The notes under the pieces were generated by a model. It was not told the origin of the DNA. It saw only the letters and a list, made by a program, of their open reading frames with translations, and did not search any database. A program made the position numbers and the translations under genes. A DNA stretch of 64,000 nt, taken from Sphingobacterium haloxyli (GTDB taxonomy: Bacteria > Bacteroidota > Bacteroidia > Sphingobacteriales > Sphingobacteriaceae). Location of the stretch: NCBI RefSeq assembly GCF_002980525.1, contig NZ_PVBQ01000001.1, forward strand, positions 372,001 to 436,000. Reading direction: 5' to 3'. The first letter of the stretch is position 1, and every line of letters starts with the position of its first letter. Positions 16,439-25,536 of the stretch are shown piece after piece.

Positions 16439-18055
16439 TTAAAAAGGCCTCACAGTCTCCTCTGGAACGACGCTATTCAGGTAGTTCTCAATATGAGCAT
16501 ATCCATTATCGCTGATCTGTGCAGCATCGTTCGGATTATTTGGGTCTAGCCCCATATTCACCTCGACCTCGTCTGGAATACCGTCATTGTCGGCATCCTT
16601 ATACGGAGTACCTTTGTATTCAGGATACCCACCTACCTGATTGACATCTGTAATGATACCTTGCTTGTATGAATCCATCGGCAACCGACGTTTTACATAG
16701 GGTGACGGCTGTACGGGCGCAACAGGCTCCGTATAGAAGACCTTCCCCGTCTTCACCTGTTTCACGATGCGCTCATCCACGGCGTCACGCTTTGGGAGGG
16801 TTGCTCCAACATTTTTCAACACATAGTCATACGCCTTTTTTGCCGACAATATTTTGCCAAAATTAGACAACGGAAACGGGCTGTCTACTTTGATGTTCGC
16901 TAAGTAGGGAGCAGGATCTCCATCGACCGCTGGTTGTACGCCACCATCCCAATTGTCTTTTGTGACGCGACGATTGCCTTCCACGATATTCCCATGCACG
17001 TAGGCTTTTCCAAACGTCCCGGCATTTTCCTTGCTCCTACCAGATTCTGGCTTTAAAAGCCGGTAGGATATTGGCTTGTCTAATGGCGTAATCGGTCCCG
17101 GCTTGTAATAGTTATTGATAAAATTATATTCCGAGCGGTGGTCTCCGCCGTCCGCGCTCCGGTTCCACCAGTTCCAGACGACATTGTTGACGAATCCAAA
17201 ATCGCCGTACATCCCTATAGAAGGATTACGGCTAATATTCGATGCCCATAAGTTACGCATAAACGTACTGTTGAGGCCACCGATCGTACTCCCGAACGCG
17301 TGGTTATAGGTGTCCAACGCTTCGGAGAAAATTGAATTTTGAATCGTGATATTTACAGTAGGCAATTTCAAATTCTTCCCAGTCCTATCATACACATGTC
17401 GATACATCGACATATTCTCATCCAATCCCCAGCTTGCCGAGACATGGTCAAGAATAATATTACCGACACCATTCCCTCCCAATGCATCGTCGCGCCGCGT
17501 TACATCGGTAGATCCTCTACGAAAACGCATATAGCGCACAATCACATCGTGGGTATCAATTAGAAAAGATTCGCCTGCTATACAGACCCCATCGCCGGGT
17601 GCTGTTTGACCAGCAATGGTGATGTAGGGCGCCTGGACCGTAATTGGTGTCTTCAGCTCAATGATACCGGCTACGTTAAAAACCACAATCCGCGCACCAC
17701 CTGCTTCACACGCTTCGCGCAACGTACCGGGACCACTATCTGCAAGACTAGTTACGACATATACCTTTCCTCCACGCCCACCTGCTGTGTACGCGCCTCC
17801 ACCTTCGGCTCCGGGAAACGCAGGAATAGCTGCTTGCGGTAAATCTTCGGGTTTAGCGGCCCAGGGAATATAAGGCTTACCCTCTTGTTCCATAACGGCC
17901 TTGGCTGCTTCCCAAGCTTTTTCGAGACGTTGTTCTTCTGCTTTTTCCCGGGCGTCTGCCATTTGTTGCAGCGAATCGGGGATGACCGGGTATTGTGCGA
18001 AAGACAAAAACGGGAGAACCAGAAGCAGGCTAGATATACATGACTTCATTTTCAT
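16439..18055 (-). CDS. Pectate lyase family 1 protein (paralogue 1)
   Basis: A 538-residue secreted protein (signal peptide to LSFAQ) of the PL1 beta-helix type, which cleaves polygalacturonate by Ca2+-dependent beta-elimination. Signature segments: AFPGAEGGGAYTAGGRGGKV at the start of the helix, Asp189-Asp190 (TRRDDALGG) and Asp203 (ILDHVSASWG) as likely Ca2+ ligands, and Arg276 (SRNPSIG) as the likely catalytic base. The C-terminus has a thrombospondin-3-like Ca2+ loop (DADNDGIPDEVE). No type IX secretion domain is seen, so it is probably periplasmic. It begins 2 bp after the stop of the next lyase, with which it is cotranscribed. Confidence 0.92.
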   Translation of the reverse strand: MKMKSCISSLLLVLPFLSFAQYPVIPDSLQQMADAREKAEEQRLEKAWEAAKAVMEQEGKPYIPWAAKPEDLPQAAIPAFPGAEGGGAYTAGGRGGKVYVVTSLADSGPGTLREACEAGGARIVVFNVAGIIELKTPITVQAPYITIAGQTAPGDGVCIAGESFLIDTHDVIVRYMRFRRGSTDVTRRDDALGGNGVGNIILDHVSASWGLDENMSMYRHVYDRTGKNLKLPTVNITIQNSIFSEALDTYNHAFGSTIGGLNSTFMRNLWASNISRNPSIGMYGDFGFVNNVVWNWWNRSADGGDHRSEYNFINNYYKPGPITPLDKPISYRLLKPESGRSKENAGTFGKAYVHGNIVEGNRRVTKDNWDGGVQPAVDGDPAPYLANIKVDSPFPLSNFGKILSAKKAYDYVLKNVGATLPKRDAVDERIVKQVKTGKVFYTEPVAPVQPSPYVKRRLPMDSYKQGIITDVNQVGGYPEYKGTPYKDADNDGIPDEVEVNMGLDPNNPNDAAQISDNGYAHIENYLNSVVPEETVRPF

Positions 18056-18057
18056 CT

Positions 18058-19695
18058 TTATCCTTTTGAAGCTAATTCATTTAAGTAAATCTCGATGTTA
18101 GCATAACCTGATTCGGTTATTTCAGCCGCATCATTTGGATTTTGAGGATCCAATCCCATTTTTACTTCTACGTCATCCGGAATACCGTCGTTGTCCGTAT
18201 CTTTATAAGGCGTTCCCTTATATTCGGGATATCCACCGACCTGAGCGACGTCGGTAATGATACCCTGTTTGTACGAATCGGCAGGGAGCCTTCTATGTTT
18301 AAACTGATAAAATGACTCGGGGTCTAAACCTTCAGCGTACTCCGGTTTACCGGTTTTCACGGTACGAATAATACGCTCATCCACCGGATCTCTTTTTGGC
18401 AGCGTTGCACCGGCATTATCCATGACATGGTCAAACGTATTATCCGATGGCAAAATGGTCATTTCCGGCATTGGAAACGGTTTATCATACTTGATCAATG
18501 CTAAATAATGTTGTGCCTCTTCCTTGCTTAGGCTTCCTTCTTTGCCATTTAATTGCACGCCGCCATTCCAGTTGTCTGCTGTTACCGCAGCATTACCTTC
18601 AACAATATTTCCGGCAACATGCGCACGGCCATACATCAGCGTATCCAAGCGCGACAATACAGCGTCGGGTCTTAAAATACGATGGGAAATATCTTTACCC
18701 ACTGGGGTTACAGGTCCGGGTTTGTAATAGTTATTGATGATATTGTATTGCGCGGTATAGTCGCCACCATCGGTGGTACGGTGGCTCCAGTTAAACATCA
18801 CATTATTCACGAAATTAAAGATACCGTTCCAACCAATGGACGGATTCCGTCCGGCATTATTTGCCCAAAGGTTCCGCATGAAGGAACAATTTTCGCCCCC
18901 GAGCGTACTCCCGAGGGAATGGTTGTAGGTATCTAAAGCTTCCGAGAAAATACTGTTCTGTATGGTCACATTTACTGTTCCTAATTTCACTTCCGGATAG
19001 TCTCCTCCTGGGCTATACATGTGGCGGTAAATAGACATGTTCTCATCGAGTCCCCAGCTGGCCGAAACATGGTCGATCATAATATTCCCAACGGGATTAC
19101 CTCCGATGGCATCGTCCCGCCTACCGACATAGGTTTCGCCCCGACGGAAACGCATGTGTCGGATAACAACATCATGGGTATCAATCCAAACGGACTCTCC
19201 TGCCACACAAACACCATCGCCCGGCGCAGATTGACCGGCAATGGTAACGTAAGGCGCGCGAATCATCAGGGGTGTTTTCAAGCGAATAATTCCCGCCACA
19301 TTAAACACAATAATGCGCGGGCCTCCTTGTTCACAGGCTTCTCTTAAAGTTCCCGGGCCGTTATCTTCCAGGCTGGTGACCACAATCACCCTACCACCCC
19401 GGCCACCAAAGGAGTACTTACCGCCACCTTCAGCTCCCGGAAAGGCTGGGATCTCCGCCTGCGGTAAATCTGTCAAGCGAGAAGCCCAAGGAATATAAGG
19501 TTTCCCTTGCTTCGCATATTGTTCGATAGTCGGCCAGGCTTTTTTCCAGGCGAGATCAGACTGCTCCTGTGCCTTCCGCATTAATTCATCGGTTTCCGCC
19601 TTCACTTCCGCCGGTATTTTCGGGTACTGTGCCCTTGCATCTTGTATCGTGGCTACTGCAATAATAACCACAAGTAATGATAATATTTTGTTCAT
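18058..19695 (-). CDS. Pectate lyase family 1 protein (paralogue 2)
   Basis: A 545-residue PL1 protein, closely related to the copies on both sides. I start it at MNKILSLLVV (19695), which gives a clean signal peptide ending in ARAQ; the longer reading from 19731 adds 12 hydrophobic residues without reason. It keeps the YVGRRDDAIGG, IDHVSASWGLDENMS and GRNPSIG motifs and the terminal DTDNDGIPDDVE calcium loop. It differs from paralogue 1 by a longer segment near LNGKEGSLSKEEAQHY. It is the first gene of a two-gene operon under promoter P2. Activity on unesterified pectate is expected for the family; exact specificity is unknown. Confidence 0.92.
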   Translation of the reverse strand: MNKILSLLVVIIAVATIQDARAQYPKIPAEVKAETDELMRKAQEQSDLAWKKAWPTIEQYAKQGKPYIPWASRLTDLPQAEIPAFPGAEGGGKYSFGGRGGRVIVVTSLEDNGPGTLREACEQGGPRIIVFNVAGIIRLKTPLMIRAPYVTIAGQSAPGDGVCVAGESVWIDTHDVVIRHMRFRRGETYVGRRDDAIGGNPVGNIMIDHVSASWGLDENMSIYRHMYSPGGDYPEVKLGTVNVTIQNSIFSEALDTYNHSLGSTLGGENCSFMRNLWANNAGRNPSIGWNGIFNFVNNVMFNWSHRTTDGGDYTAQYNIINNYYKPGPVTPVGKDISHRILRPDAVLSRLDTLMYGRAHVAGNIVEGNAAVTADNWNGGVQLNGKEGSLSKEEAQHYLALIKYDKPFPMPEMTILPSDNTFDHVMDNAGATLPKRDPVDERIIRTVKTGKPEYAEGLDPESFYQFKHRRLPADSYKQGIITDVAQVGGYPEYKGTPYKDTDNDGIPDDVEVKMGLDPQNPNDAAEITESGYANIEIYLNELASKG

Positions 19696-19753
19696 ATACA
19701 TAAATTTAATGATAATATCTAGGTATATCACCTACAATTGATATCAGCTAGAT

Positions 19754-19818
19754 CAAAGTTAGGGATATAACGGGCGCTTTATCTATAATATCTTCACGAC
19801 TATTTGTACCATATTATC
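19754..19818 (-). promoter_or_regulatory. Predicted AraC-type operator and promoter P2 (pectate lyases 2 and 1)
   Basis: Plus-strand view: perfect -7 box CAAAGTTA (19754-19761), half-sites ATCTTCAC (19790-19797) and ATATTATC (19811-19818), at 29 and 50 nt. No -33 TTG. Predicted start about 53 nt before the ATG at 19695. Confidence 0.75.
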
Positions 19819-19823
19819 CGAAC

Positions 19824-19864
19824 AAAAACGTCTCCTATATTTGTCGGAGACAATATAGGAGACG
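19824..19864 (-). terminator. Terminator of pectate lyase 3
   Basis: Long hairpin, about 16 bp with one bulged T (19829-19845 with 19849-19864), followed on the minus strand by TTTTTG. It isolates the lyase at 19887 from the two-gene lyase operon. Confidence 0.9.
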
Positions 19865-19886
19865 TGTAATAACAAACTGTCGTTTT

Positions 19887-21524
19887 TTATTTTGAAGCGA
19901 GTTTGTTTAGGTAAATTTCGATATTCGCATAGCCCGATTCGGTGATTTCCGCCGAGTCGCCTTGATTATTGGGATCAAGTCCCATTTTTATTTCTACATC
20001 ATCTGGAATGCCATCATTGTCCGCGTCTTTATAGGGTTTACCTGTATATTCGGGATACCCACCGACCTGCGAAATATCGGTGATGATTCCTATTTTATAA
20101 GAATCTTTTGGTAACCTTCTGTGCTCAAAATCTTTTTCGGGTAACGTGACATTTTTCAATGGAGTGGGTTTGCCATCGTGAACTTCCTTTACAATACGTT
20201 GATCTACCGGGTCGCGGCGAGGCAATGTTGCGCCAGCGTTTTCGAGAACATGTGTGTAGGCCTCTTCAGCAGATGTCAGCTGGAATGGTGCATGCGGAAT
20301 CGGCTTGTTTACCTTCATTGCAGCAAAGTAAGGTTTGGCCTCTTCAAAGGTCATGAGGTCTCCTGCTTTATTCTCTACCTGCACCCCACCGTTCCAATTG
20401 TCAGACGTGACTTTTTCATTTCCATGAACGATATTGCCCTCCACATGTGCTCGTCCGAAAACGACATATGGCAATTTGCTTCTACCCGATTCAGGCTTCA
20501 ACAGGCGATAGCTTATTGGCTCACCAATCGGTGTAGCCGGTCCTGGTTTGAAATAATTATTGATAATGTTATATTGTGCCGTATAGTCGCCTCCGTCAAT
20601 CGCTCTATGCACCCAATTATAGACGACATTGTTGGCAAAATTAAACACGCCATTCCAGCCGATAGACGGGTTTCTTGCAGCGTTGTTTGCCCATAAGTTG
20701 CGCATAAATGTACAGTTTTCGCCACCCAACGTACTTCCAAATGCATGATTCCATGTATCTAATGCTTCGGAGAAAATTGAGTTTTGGATGGTGATATTAA
20801 CCGTTCCAAACTTTTTCTCCTGTGAGCCGGTACTATCGTTGTACATATGTCTGTACATCGACATGTTCTCATCCAATCCCCAACTTGCCGAAACATGATC
20901 GATCATGATATTTCCGATGGGATTACCGCCAATAGCGTCATCGCGACGTCCCACGTAGGTTTCTCCTCTGCGGAAACGCATATGACGAATGACAACATCG
21001 TGGGTATCTATCCATACGGACTCGCCTGCGACGCACACTCCGTCGCCCGGAGCCGACTGACCAGCGATAGTCACATACGGCGCGCGAATAATTAATGGCG
21101 TTTTCAGCCTAATGATACCAGCCACATTAAACACAATAATACGCGGTCCCCCTTGTTCACATGCCTCTCGCAGCGTTCCGGGCCCACTATCTTCCAGACT
21201 CGTTACGACATATACTTTTCCACCACGGCCGCCGAAAGAATAGGCGCCGCCCCCTTCCGCACCCGGAAATGCAGCAATCTCTGCCTGCGGCAAGTCTGCC
21301 GGACGCGAAGCCCACGGAATATACGGCTTTCCTTTTTTTGCATATTCTTCTATAACGGGTAACGCCTTACCCCACGCGATATCAGATTGCATACGCGCCT
21401 TTTCTATAAGCTCATTGGATGCTTTTTTAACATCTTCCGGAATTTTTGGATACTGTGCCTTCACTGATTCTATAGCGACTAAGCTAATTATTGCCGCAAA
21501 TAGAAATGATAATCTCTTGTTCAT
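19887..21524 (-). CDS. Pectate lyase family 1 protein (paralogue 3)
   Basis: A 545-residue PL1 protein with a signal peptide (ESVKAQ). Its middle part is nearly the same as paralogue 2 (RRDDAIGGNPIGNIMIDHVS, ARNPSIGWNG), and it ends in the same DADNDGIPDDVE calcium loop and NIEIYLNKLASK. Unlike paralogues 1 and 2 it has its own promoter (P3) and its own terminator, so dosage can be set separately. The three copies are products of local duplication; paralogues 2 and 3 are the closest pair by eye. Confidence 0.92.
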   Translation of the reverse strand: MNKRLSFLFAAIISLVAIESVKAQYPKIPEDVKKASNELIEKARMQSDIAWGKALPVIEEYAKKGKPYIPWASRPADLPQAEIAAFPGAEGGGAYSFGGRGGKVYVVTSLEDSGPGTLREACEQGGPRIIVFNVAGIIRLKTPLIIRAPYVTIAGQSAPGDGVCVAGESVWIDTHDVVIRHMRFRRGETYVGRRDDAIGGNPIGNIMIDHVSASWGLDENMSMYRHMYNDSTGSQEKKFGTVNITIQNSIFSEALDTWNHAFGSTLGGENCTFMRNLWANNAARNPSIGWNGVFNFANNVVYNWVHRAIDGGDYTAQYNIINNYFKPGPATPIGEPISYRLLKPESGRSKLPYVVFGRAHVEGNIVHGNEKVTSDNWNGGVQVENKAGDLMTFEEAKPYFAAMKVNKPIPHAPFQLTSAEEAYTHVLENAGATLPRRDPVDQRIVKEVHDGKPTPLKNVTLPEKDFEHRRLPKDSYKIGIITDISQVGGYPEYTGKPYKDADNDGIPDDVEIKMGLDPNNQGDSAEITESGYANIEIYLNKLASK

Positions 21525-21570
21525 GTTTACGCATTTATGATAACACTCTATAATTGAAGTTTTATTTTTT

Positions 21571-21635
21571 CAAAAATCGACATATAAAGAACCGTATATA
21601 TATACTATCTTCACTAGAGATTATAAAATATTATC
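21571..21635 (-). promoter_or_regulatory. Predicted AraC-type operator and promoter P3 (pectate lyase 3)
   Basis: Plus-strand view: -7 box CAAAAATC (21571-21578; one mismatch), half-sites ATCTTCAC (21607-21614) and ATATTATC (21628-21635), at 29 and 50 nt. Both half-sites are identical to those of P2, while most of the spacer differs. Predicted start about 41 nt before the ATG at 21524. Confidence 0.72.
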
Positions 21636-21653
21636 TTCGCTATTAAATTGAGT

Positions 21654-23396
21654 TTACCACCAACGCGGATCTCCTATCGGCGTTCCCGCAGCCACAAGCC
21701 TCAATTCACTGTCTTGTCCTATCGTAAAATCACCATTTTCAGCATTCACATACTCTGGATCGAATGCCATTGGATATTCTCGGATGGAGTTTGGATTTTC
21801 ATGACTTTCGTCGTTCATCTCAAAAGCAGGCACAACTTCGTTCCATTTATTGTTTGGGTGCCTTAGTTCCCAGTTATGGACAGGCATGTTTGATGAGTTG
21901 CTACCATAGATAGTTGATTTCGACGTGACGTTGAAAAAATTGCAGTTGATTAAACGTTTATCGAAATCATTCGCCACATGCGCAAAGTTGTTGAAAAAGT
22001 TTGCCGCACACTGTATGTTTGAAAAAATGTTGTTTTCTAACCTGACCTTCGTGGGAAGCTTAGATGCTTTAAAATCAAAAGCGGACGCACTCCAACTATT
22101 GTCGACGGTATTATTTTTAAATAAAAAATCGATATCATTTTCCGGATTCTTTTCCCGGTCGACATCGATAAAAAGTTTATTTGTGTTAGAGAAAGTCGAG
22201 TTCGTAAACATCCCTTTCTTTATTCGTGCAGCCCCAACATTGATAAACGGGTGTAAACCATCATTCCCCATGGCGCGGACAATCGTATTATCGATCGATA
22301 CTAGACTCCCCACTTGCCCGGACTGCATATTTAGCAAACCGGTATAATAGTTTCGAATTGTACAGTCCTCAAAAGATACGACATCAAAGTCTGCAGCATC
22401 GTCCGCCATTTCAACCAACCAACTGTTCCAACGGCTATCGGGTGTATTAGGGATTTCCTGTTTGTAACGGTTGATTCTTGCACCGGAGAAGTCCAGACCG
22501 ACAAACTGCAGTCTAGTGTTTCCGCCTCCCGTCAATACAAAACCTTTTACATATACTGTAGCTCCGACCGATTCATCGGCAGCTTTAATAGTTATTGATT
22601 TATTACCGATATACATCTCCTCATCCCAAGAATCGTATATGCCCGGATTGAGCAAAATTTCGTCGCCGTTTATGCTCCGTTCTACGGCGTCTTTCAAATC
22701 GCTGTGCGGGCTTAAAGTCCAAACCCCATTTATCGACGACGCTGGTGTCGTAAACAGTTGTCTCCCCCGTAAAAAAGAACCGTTAAAAATACGGATTTCA
22801 TACTCCATATCTTGGTCAAGCTCGCTAATTGTCAGCTTCTGGGCATCCTTATCTGCGTCGGATAAACTTATTTCACGAGGCAATCCGAAAGTGGGAACAA
22901 GGACAATATGCGTGATTTTGTCTGCTGTTTCATTCTCGGCTTGTGGAAACACCCAAGATACGTTCACGCGGCTGCCATCGATATCCGCTCTCTTTATTGG
23001 CAGTAGGATATCCGACGGGTTAGTTACAACCACCAAATTTGCCCAATCGGAAAACGATTCCGGACTGCTTCTAGCAGTACGAATACGCACATAATAGTTT
23101 TCAGCCAAATCCATATTTCGTAGGATAATACTCTCGTGATCCGCGTCGACTTGCTCCTGTCGATCTAAGACTGAAAAATTTTCTACTTTAGACAGCTCCA
23201 ACGTATAGTAATCGAAGTCCTCAGCAGGTTTAGTCCAGTTGATCTGTATATTTGCACCCTGCACAACATAGTTTACCGCTGCCGGAGCTTCTGTTAATGG
23301 CTCATGCGCTACTTCGTGCGGATCTTTTTTACAAGCGGAAATCATCGTACATACTGCGCATATTATCCCTATTAATCTTATACTCTTATTTTTCAT
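21654..23396 (-). CDS. DUF4957/DUF5123-type beta-helix lipoprotein (copy 2)
   Basis: A 580-residue lipoprotein (lipobox MISAC, Cys22). Two fibronectin type III-like modules (about 35-220; INWTKPAEDFDYYTLELSKV, VRIRTARS) precede a parallel beta-helix that begins after NGVWTLSPHSDLKDAV and ends in TIGDPRWW. It is a clear tandem duplicate of the gene at 23511, sharing YGSN-SNMPVH-WELRHPN. No terminator or matching operator is seen in the 114-bp gap to the upstream copy, so both are probably transcribed from P4. A surface galacturonan-binding role is inferred; the helix could also carry lyase activity. Confidence 0.86.
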   Translation of the reverse strand: MKNKSIRLIGIICAVCTMISACKKDPHEVAHEPLTEAPAAVNYVVQGANIQINWTKPAEDFDYYTLELSKVENFSVLDRQEQVDADHESIILRNMDLAENYYVRIRTARSSPESFSDWANLVVVTNPSDILLPIKRADIDGSRVNVSWVFPQAENETADKITHIVLVPTFGLPREISLSDADKDAQKLTISELDQDMEYEIRIFNGSFLRGRQLFTTPASSINGVWTLSPHSDLKDAVERSINGDEILLNPGIYDSWDEEMYIGNKSITIKAADESVGATVYVKGFVLTGGGNTRLQFVGLDFSGARINRYKQEIPNTPDSRWNSWLVEMADDAADFDVVSFEDCTIRNYYTGLLNMQSGQVGSLVSIDNTIVRAMGNDGLHPFINVGAARIKKGMFTNSTFSNTNKLFIDVDREKNPENDIDFLFKNNTVDNSWSASAFDFKASKLPTKVRLENNIFSNIQCAANFFNNFAHVANDFDKRLINCNFFNVTSKSTIYGSNSSNMPVHNWELRHPNNKWNEVVPAFEMNDESHENPNSIREYPMAFDPEYVNAENGDFTIGQDSELRLVAAGTPIGDPRWW

Positions 23397-23510
23397 CTCT
23401 ATATTTTTTTATTGTCGATAAACCCGTCGAACTTATCCGATCCTACGTCGCTGACCGAACAGATCTCCAAGTTTCATCACTTTTTATTTCAACCGTTACA
23501 CTTATATGTC

Positions 23511-25244
23511 TTACCACCACCGTGGGTCGCCTATTGCATTTCCGCCATCTACAGCACGCAAAGCGCTGGAGGCTGATACGGTAAAATCGCCGTTGTCTGC
23601 ATCTGCATATCCAGGATCATAGGACACCGTATACGCCTGTATCGAGTTCGGGTTTTCATCATTATCGTCATTCATGATAAATGCGGGAAGGACCTCATTC
23701 CAACGCGTATTTGGGTGTCGCAACTCCCAACTGTGTACCGGCATATTCGACTGATTACTCCCATAGATCGTTGATTTGGAAAGTACATTAAAAAAATTAG
23801 TGTTAATGATCCGTTTGTCGAAATCATTGGCTACATAAGCGAAATTGGGAAAGAAATTTCCGCTGGATGTCATATCAGACAGGTTGTTGTTCTCTAGCAA
23901 AAACTTCGATGGAGCTTTGACGGCCAGAAAATCAAATGAGCCACCTGCCCAACTATCGTGTACCGTATTATTGCGAAAGGTGAAATCTATTACGTTAGCA
24001 GGGTTCCGCTCGGCATCGATTTTTACAAATAACCTGTTGGTTCTGTAAAATGTAGAATTCGTGACCGCGATTTCCAATACTTGAGCTGCATTGATGCGCA
24101 GCGTGGGCGAGTCATTATCGGCACCAAGATCGTAGACGACACAATTATTTACCGCAATGGCGTTACCTACCTTGTGAGGAGGCCGATTATTATCATTCAT
24201 TTGAAAGAGACCCGCACTGTAATTTCCAATAACACAATTATCAAACGTTATGGCATCGAGATTTGCGGAGGCCTCATCCAACGAGACAAGCCACGTATTC
24301 CATAAATGGTCTTGACTGTTTGGAAGCTCCGTATTATACTCATCAATACGTGCGCCGGATATATTGAGGTTTTTAAAAGATATACCGGATCTCGCACCTG
24401 TGAGGAGGAAGTTACGTGCGTATAATTGCGGCATATCCGTCTCATCGAGCCCCTCTAAGGAGATGACCTTATCCAGAATGCGAGGAATTAACGTACTCAG
24501 ATCGTACACCCCTGGATTTAAAAGTAAGCGATCTCCCGGCGCACTGGTTTCTATCGCCGTAATCAGGTCGCTGTGGGGCGACAGCGTCCATACGCCATTG
24601 ACGGGTACGGCCATGGTAACAAAGGAGGTCTTTCCGACAACAAAATCGCCGTCGTATAGCCTGACTTCGTATGCCATGTCGGCATCTAGGTCTCCAACGT
24701 TTATATACTTGTTCCCTAGGTCTGTTGGGCTCAGCATATGCTCTTGGATAAGGCCGAGCGTTGGTTTTAGGGTGATCTTTGAAAGCTTAATATCGGTAGA
24801 AATAGGATCCCACCGAATACGTACCACATCTCCATCGACGTCCTCCCGTTGTACAGGAACCAAAATATTGCTTTCACTTGTATTAAAGTTAACGGTCGAC
24901 CACTCGGTCTCGCTTTCGTCTTTAACTCGTTTAATGCGGCAGTAATAATCCTCACCAGGATCAAGCTTCCAAAAGACATATTCCTGCGCACTGTTATCGA
25001 CTGTTTGGGTTTGGTTGAGTACGGAAAAATCGGCCAACCGGGACAACTCAATAGTATAGTGAGAAAAAGCATGTTCTGATGGGTCCCAAGCGACCTTTGC
25101 ATGCTCACCCTGCACGATATACCGTAAATTCTGAATAGGATCAGTCTGGTTACTCTCTAGGGCATTATCCTTTTTACACCCTATAAAACAGACGGTTAAC
25201 CATAGAAAAAGAAGGTGTCCCTTGCTTAAAAAAATAGCTTTCAT
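23511..25244 (-). CDS. DUF4957/DUF5123-type beta-helix lipoprotein (copy 3)
   Basis: A 577-residue lipoprotein (lipobox FIGC, Cys23) with the same order as its neighbour: FnIII-like modules (VAWDPSEHAFSHYTIELSRL), the shared NGVWTLSPHSDL link, and a right-handed beta-helix (LENNNLSDMTSSGNFFPNF) ending in IGDPRWW. It is the first gene of the unit and has promoter P4. The third family member (6513) is in the other SusCD operon, so each branch of the locus has its own copy. Family function is not established. Confidence 0.86.
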   Translation of the reverse strand: MKAIFLSKGHLLFLWLTVCFIGCKKDNALESNQTDPIQNLRYIVQGEHAKVAWDPSEHAFSHYTIELSRLADFSVLNQTQTVDNSAQEYVFWKLDPGEDYYCRIKRVKDESETEWSTVNFNTSESNILVPVQREDVDGDVVRIRWDPISTDIKLSKITLKPTLGLIQEHMLSPTDLGNKYINVGDLDADMAYEVRLYDGDFVVGKTSFVTMAVPVNGVWTLSPHSDLITAIETSAPGDRLLLNPGVYDLSTLIPRILDKVISLEGLDETDMPQLYARNFLLTGARSGISFKNLNISGARIDEYNTELPNSQDHLWNTWLVSLDEASANLDAITFDNCVIGNYSAGLFQMNDNNRPPHKVGNAIAVNNCVVYDLGADNDSPTLRINAAQVLEIAVTNSTFYRTNRLFVKIDAERNPANVIDFTFRNNTVHDSWAGGSFDFLAVKAPSKFLLENNNLSDMTSSGNFFPNFAYVANDFDKRIINTNFFNVLSKSTIYGSNQSNMPVHSWELRHPNTRWNEVLPAFIMNDDNDENPNSIQAYTVSYDPGYADADNGDFTVSASSALRAVDGGNAIGDPRWW

Positions 25245-25354
25245 ACAAATGTTGTTTATAATTGTAAGTAATTCGCTAATGCACGTGAGGATTTCCTGAC
25301 TCAGCAGCTACATATTCATCCGTGCATTATCAAAGTATTAATAGGCCTATCCTT

Positions 25355-25419
25355 CAAAAATACAGCAAAGACGGAGATTAGGCATGTATGATATTGCCCT
25401 TTTTACATCACATATTGTC
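25355..25419 (-). promoter_or_regulatory. Predicted AraC-type operator and promoter P4 (beta-helix lipoproteins)
   Basis: Plus-strand view: perfect -7 box CAAAAATA (25355-25362), half-sites ATATTGCC (25391-25398) and ATATTGTC (25412-25419), at 29 and 50 nt. Here the two half-sites match each other at seven of eight positions, showing that the operator is a direct repeat. Predicted leader about 105 nt. Confidence 0.75.
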
Positions 25420-25438
25420 ATGACAATCACCTTATTAT

Positions 25439-25474
25439 AAAAACAAGCACCTCGGTATTCTCCACGAGGTGCTT
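25439..25474 (-). terminator. Terminator of the duplicated DUF3826 gene
   Basis: Perfect 10-bp stem (25445-25454 with 25465-25474) and a T-rich tail on the minus strand. It lies 62 bp after the stop at 25537. Confidence 0.88.
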
Positions 25475-25536
25475 TCCTGATCGAAAAATTTGTTAATCGC
25501 TATTTCATCGTTCTGGATATAACAAATTAGCGAGCT

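Noticed and set aside
25414..25427. 14-bp perfect palindrome ATTGTCATGACAAT as a separate operator
   Set aside because: It overlaps the distal AraC-type half-site of P4 and is not found at the other six promoters, so the shared direct repeat explains the region better.
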